From: Galeruca laticollis
Taxonomy: Eukaryota > Arthropoda > Insecta > Coleoptera > Chrysomelidae
NCBI GenBank assembly: GCA_963921935.1
Contig: OY998176.1
Location: 140,164,305-140,228,304, forward strand
Reading direction: 5' to 3'
Length of the DNA: 64,000 nucleotides
How positions within the stretch are numbered: position 1 is the stretch's first letter; each line of letters opens with the position of its first letter. The translations under genes were made by a program, and so were the position numbers. The notes below the pieces were generated by a model. The model was not told where the DNA came from. It did no database searches and saw only the letters and a list, made by a program, of their open reading frames with translations. Below, piece by piece: positions 60,070 to 64,000 of this stretch.

Positions 60070-60850
60070 CTTCACTACACCGGAAGCACACAAATTTTTG
60101 ATACGGGTCGTTTAAATACGCCACTGATTGGTTTTACGTTCACAACGCTAACAATTGATTATTGGCCGGGAAACGCTTCGGTAACACGTTCTACCTACCA
60201 ATTCATAGGAGGTGAGTTTTCATCCTTTAACAGGACTAGAGCACCGACTTAGATGTTGTCATATTGTTTGTTCCACTTGCTGCGTTCTTGAAGTGTGGAT
60301 AAATACTGCTTAGACCAGTGACACCAAAAGCGCTGAACTTGCTGCTGTAGCCGCTTGTACAATAAAAGACGATTTGCAGGAATGACTTCCAAAGATGTCT
60401 GTGGAGTCGCAGTAAGTGGTTCGCCAATGAGAAAATGAGCTGGGGTGAGAATTGATAGATCATTCGGATCATTAGATAAAGGTAATAATGGTCGAGAATT
60501 TAGGATACTCTCAATCTGTACGAATACCGCGTTCAAGCATTCATAAGTTAAATATTCGTTAGCTAGAATTCGTTTTGCATGATATTTTGCCGATTTGACG
60601 CATGATTCCCACAGGCCGCCAAAATTAGGCCCATAAGGTGGAGAGAAATGCCATTTAATATTATTTGAAGAAAAGTAATCGTTTAATTTAGAATTACCCT
60701 TAATTTTAGTTATACCGGTGCGCAACTCCTTTTCAGCACCAACAAAGTTAGTACCGTTGTCAGTGAAAATATCTCTACAAATGCCTCTGCGTGAGACAAA
60801 TCGTTTGAAACTGTTGAGAAATGACTCGCTGGAAAGATCTCAAACTAGTT
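60070..60850 (-). pseudogene. BEL/Pao integrase, C-terminal half
   Basis: The minus strand reads a FTDNGTNFVGAEKEL block (second catalytic Asp) near 60750, then KWHFSPPYGPNFGGLWE with the catalytic Glu, a LTPAHFLIGEPL box, and the C-terminal VLLKDEN...FKRPVSKICVLP segment near 60080. The 158-codon ORF at 60725-60249 is the longest open part. The first part of the integrase (60850-61160) is full of stops and shifts. The C-terminal tail is in another frame after a stop near 60250. Confidence 0.85.
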
Positions 60851-61164
60851 CTAAATGAACTACTTTGGTTACAAAGCACACATATATGCATGAATAGCAC
60901 TTAACTAATATTCTATTTTTCCTTGAGTAAATTACCCATGAAATATTTCGTATCTATAGGTTTAACCTTAAAGCAAACTATACAACTGCGAAGCATCTTT
61001 TGCACAATATTTTGGCCATTTATTGGCCAAAATGACCGCGGATAGTGTCATTTGAGCGCCGGCGTGCAAATGGCGTAAATGTTCATAGACAATAATGAGT
61101 GTAGTAAAATTGCTACCAGAGGGTAGTAAGATTGGATGTCTAGTGTCGAATGCAAGATTAGAAT

Positions 61165-62424
61165 ATGTTAATCTACCACCGACCCTTTAATGTCGTCACT
61201 ATGTAAAAAAGGACTTAATTTTACTAATGAACTTTTGTGAGGAAGTGGTTTGGATTGTTTTAGAATCTGAAATTCTTCTGAAAAGTAATATGATTGAACT
61301 AGCCTGCTTGAAATGATAGTGGCATTCTTAAGCTCAGAGAGAGGTAATGAACCGAATGGACGATTCTGTTTTCTGCAGTTGTTTATAAAGCGCAAACAGT
61401 ACGCGGTAACTTTTTGTCATCGGGTGAATGATGAGAATCTGTCAATGAGTGATAAATCTAAAATTGCTGTGACCTTTAGAGCATCAACTTTCCGTTTGAT
61501 TTCTGGAATTTCTACCTGTGAAGAATCAGGTATTTGAGGCGAAATGATTTTTTCGCTTAAAAATGGTGGTCCGTGCCACCTAAAGGAACAATTTTTTAAA
61601 TCTTGAGGATAAACACCCCTAGATATAATGTCAGCAGGATTGTTTTGACTGGTTACATGTGACCATTGATTGAGTTTTGAACATTGATGTATTTCAGATA
61701 TACGATTCGCTACAAATATATTAAGTTGATTTGGTTGCATAGCTATTCAACCTAAAACTATCATCGAGTGTATATGATAAACTATTTTGTTTACAGTGAC
61801 CTTAAGGGCCGAACGAGCCTGAGTTAATCGAGTGAGTAATACTGCGCCACAAAGCTCCAAGCGAGGAACAGTAATAGTTTTGAGAGGTGCAATGCGAGAT
61901 TTGGCGCAAATGAGATGAACATGAATATTTCCAAGGCCGTCAATGCTGCGTAAATAGCAATAGCACCCATAGGCTTGTTGAGAAGCGTCACTGAAGCAGT
62001 GTAGCTCGACTAAAACAGGGTTCGAACATAGTACATATCGAGTTATCATGATGTCATTGATAGCAGAAATTTGCTCTGAGAATTGAATCCAGGATCTATG
62101 AAGGTCCATTGGAACGATTTCATCCCATGAAACATTAAGCTGCCAAAGTTGCTGAAGAACAAACTTGGCCTTAATAACACAAGGTCCAACTAATCCCAAA
62201 GGGTCGAATATCTGGGCCGTTATTGAAAGAATGTTTCGTTTCGTGACTTGAGATGATGTGCTTACATTGAATGTGCTTTGAAGGTAATCATTAGATAAAT
62301 TCCATATTAAACCCAAGGTTTTAGTTGTCTTATCATTTGAGATAATTTTCTCAACAGAATCTGACTTGTCGACAATGATATTATTTAGAAGTGAATCATC
62401 GCTTACCACAAATTCAGAAACCAC
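61165..62424 (-). pseudogene. BEL/Pao RNase H and connection region
   Basis: The minus strand encodes QIFDPLGLVGPCVIKAK and the LHCFSDASQQAYGC RNase H strand with its Asp (near 61995), a TVPRLELCGAVLL helix with Glu, then FVANRISEI and NPADIISRG blocks near 61640. All are in one frame but are broken by in-frame stops near 61742 and 61415. Confidence 0.85.
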
Positions 62425-62972
62425 TGAGTATGATGCAAAGATGACGAACCTGACAAACAGTCGTCTACGTAGAAGTTTGATAAAATGGAAGAAGATGGGG
62501 ATGGATGAGTATCTTGATTCTCTAATGCTACTTGTTGCAAAGCACGAATAGCCTGAAAAGATGCACTGGAAGTGCCATACGTCGCAGTATTATGCTGATA
62601 GTGAGGTATTTCGTCTGAAGGATCAAAACGAAATAAGATACGCTGTAAGTCCCGATCTTGTTCATTAACCATGACACATCGGTACATTTTTTCTATATCA
62701 GCGGTGAATGCGAATTCGTAAATGCGAAAGCGCATAACTATGTCAATTAAGTCGTCCTGTATTTTTGGACCTATTTTTAATGAATCGTTAAGTGACATCC
62801 CATTTGATGATTTGGCTGAGCCATCAAAAACCACACGTAGTTTCGTGGTACTGCTGGAATCCTTTAGGATACCATGGTGAGGTAAATAATGAGTGGTATG
62901 CTTTGAGTTAATTTTATCACTGTCTAATACGGACATGAGCCCTAGCTTTTCATATTCACGCATACAGGACAT
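62403..62972 (-). pseudogene. BEL/Pao reverse transcriptase
   Basis: 189 codons open on the minus strand: YLPHHGILKDSS, TKLRVVFDGSA, LNDSLKIGPKIQDDL, then FAFTADIEKMYRCV with the first catalytic Asp, and NFYVDDCLSGS with the YVDD site near 62450. A frameshift near 62415 leads into the next block. Motifs are all intact, so decay is recent. Confidence 0.9.
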
Positions 62973-63005
62973 ATATTGTCGTCTGAATTCGGGGTTTTTA
63001 TTTAG

Positions 63006-63500
63006 TTATCCTTCCGTAAAATGTAGTCTACCTACGACTGTCTCAAATGACTCGCCAATGTGAGATATGGTCTCCTTGACAGGTAACCTGACATCAAATC
63101 TGCCTAAAGCATCTCGAATTGTGTGATTTTTGAAATTATTCTCACAATCAATTTCTTCTTGTGAGCGTGTATGGTGTTCTGAGCATTCCTCGATTTGCCA
63201 AAAGCGTTCAAGTAGCTCGTGAATGTCTCTTTGTAGTGTGTTCACAGAGAGGTTACAGATTGAACTGGTTGTATTAACGGATACATGACCAGAGACAATC
63301 CACCCTAATTTTGTTTTTTGTAGTACAGTGGAAGTGCTTGATAAGACAATCTGACCGATAAAAATAAGATTCCAAAATATAGACGCTTCCAAAAGCATGT
63401 CGATGGAACCAAGTTGATTGAATGAGTTATCAGCTAACACAATATTTTGAGGTATGTGTACAGATGAGGTATCAATGAAAAGACTTGGTATATATTTAGT
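63006..63500 (-). pseudogene. BEL/Pao protease-RT linker; protease core deleted
   Basis: The minus strand carries the end of the protease domain (IDMLLEASIFWNLI, then LQKTKLGWIVSG) and the linker to RT with a DALGRFDVRLPVK box. The retropepsin active-site segment that should precede it is missing. Gag zinc knuckles end near 63540 and the next recognisable motif is already past the active site, so roughly 200 codons are deleted. Confidence 0.75.
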
Positions 63501-63507
63501 AATCCTG

Positions 63508-63969
63508 TCAGGATGAATTATTTGATTGAGGATATAAATTCTGATTTTTATTTAGATGTAGAAGTGAGTTATGCCTTTCAGAGCAAGTTTTGCATGAGAA
63601 CTGATTGCGACACTCCTTAGAAGTATGACCTTTGCGCAAGCAGTTGATGCATGTATGTAGCTTCTTGATTTTATTCAACCGCTCAGGCGGTGTGAGTTTT
63701 AGAAAACTATCGCATGAGAAAATGAAGTGATCCTTTTGACAAACGATGCAGCGAGTTTGGTTTTCAGACAAAAATGTCTTGCTGGAATGTGTGAATTTAG
63801 GCTGAAACATATTAGAATTTCTAGGTTTGGCTGATTGTATGTTTTCTAAGAGTTGAGAGCGTTTACTCGAAAAGGTTGTGAAATCTGCAACCGATAGTGT
63901 ATTTGTATTTAATTTTAGTGAATACTCTTCCCATTCACGTTTTGTCAACGTATCGAATTTTGATGACAT
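63508..63969 (-). pseudogene. BEL/Pao Gag C-terminus with zinc knuckles
   Basis: Minus-strand ORF of 153 codons entering from beyond the window's right end (the ATG at 63969 may be internal). It holds a CIVCQKDHFIFSC knuckle, a CINCLRKGHTSKEC CCHC knuckle and a CKTCSERHNSLLH motif in a row, the characteristic trio of BEL/Pao Gag. A basic helical region precedes them. Confidence 0.85.
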
Positions 63970-64000
63970 GACAAAAATTACAATTGTATCCCAATAGTTT

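Noticed and set aside
1..64000. CRISPR arrays, bacterial operons, tRNA or rRNA genes
   Set aside because: No regular spacer arrays, Shine-Dalgarno-led operons, cloverleaf structures or rRNA motifs were seen. The DNA is eukaryotic in character.

Overview
The window looks like nuclear DNA of an insect. The evidence is the very high A+T content, many long (TA)n tracts, GT-AG introns in the few readable genes, and a transposon mix typical of insects: Tc1 and mariner relatives, a P-element/THAP9-like transposase, Penelope-like elements (PLEs), RTE-, I- and CR1-like non-LTR elements, BEL/Pao elements and an env gene of the errantivirus type. A beetle is my guess, not a demonstrated assignment. The window is almost entirely a mobile-element graveyard. 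Only one short gene, at 28339-28675 on the minus strand, looks like a possibly intact non-transposon gene.

Layout, left to right. 1-5.5 kb: a broken DD41D-type mariner relative, the 5' end of an RTE-like element (minus strand), a second short mariner-relative fragment, and a two-exon THAP zinc-finger ORF. 5.8-9 kb: diverged tandem repeats, then the 3' end of a non-LTR retrotransposon with an (ATCT)n tail. 9-12 kb: AT-rich DNA without genes. 12.2-15.3 kb: two PLE copies facing away from each other, making an inverted repeat with arms of about 1 kb; one copy keeps a GIY-YIG endonuclease. 15.4-20.5 kb: an LTR element with a coiled-coil Gag-like ORF and almost no pol, followed by a third LTR copy in inverted orientation. 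24.5-25.7 kb: a decayed non-LTR element with RNase H. 28-31.5 kb: the small two-exon gene and a possible decayed multi-exon gene. 31.6-33.35 kb: a complete Tc1-type element with TIRs of about 235 bp and two inactivating lesions. 34.6 kb: a near-perfect palindrome made from a PLE-type repeat. 37.1-37.6 kb: a MITE.

38.7-42.2 kb: a multi-exon P-element-like transposase interrupted by a PLE fragment with an exact 8-bp target duplication. 45-51.9 kb: an errantivirus-type env relic split by an I-like non-LTR element whose 5' end and ORF1 form exactly three tandem copies of 1303 bp. 54.6-55.4 kb: a BEL/Pao gag-protease fragment. 57.1-59 kb: a full-length DD41D mariner relative with TIRs of about 220 bp. 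60-64 kb: a decayed BEL/Pao pol running off the right edge.

Elements have nested into each other: PLE in P-like transposase, I-like element in env, PLE end in LTR. The order of events can therefore be read directly. All family names rest on protein motifs read by eye. No search was run, and identity statements are estimates.
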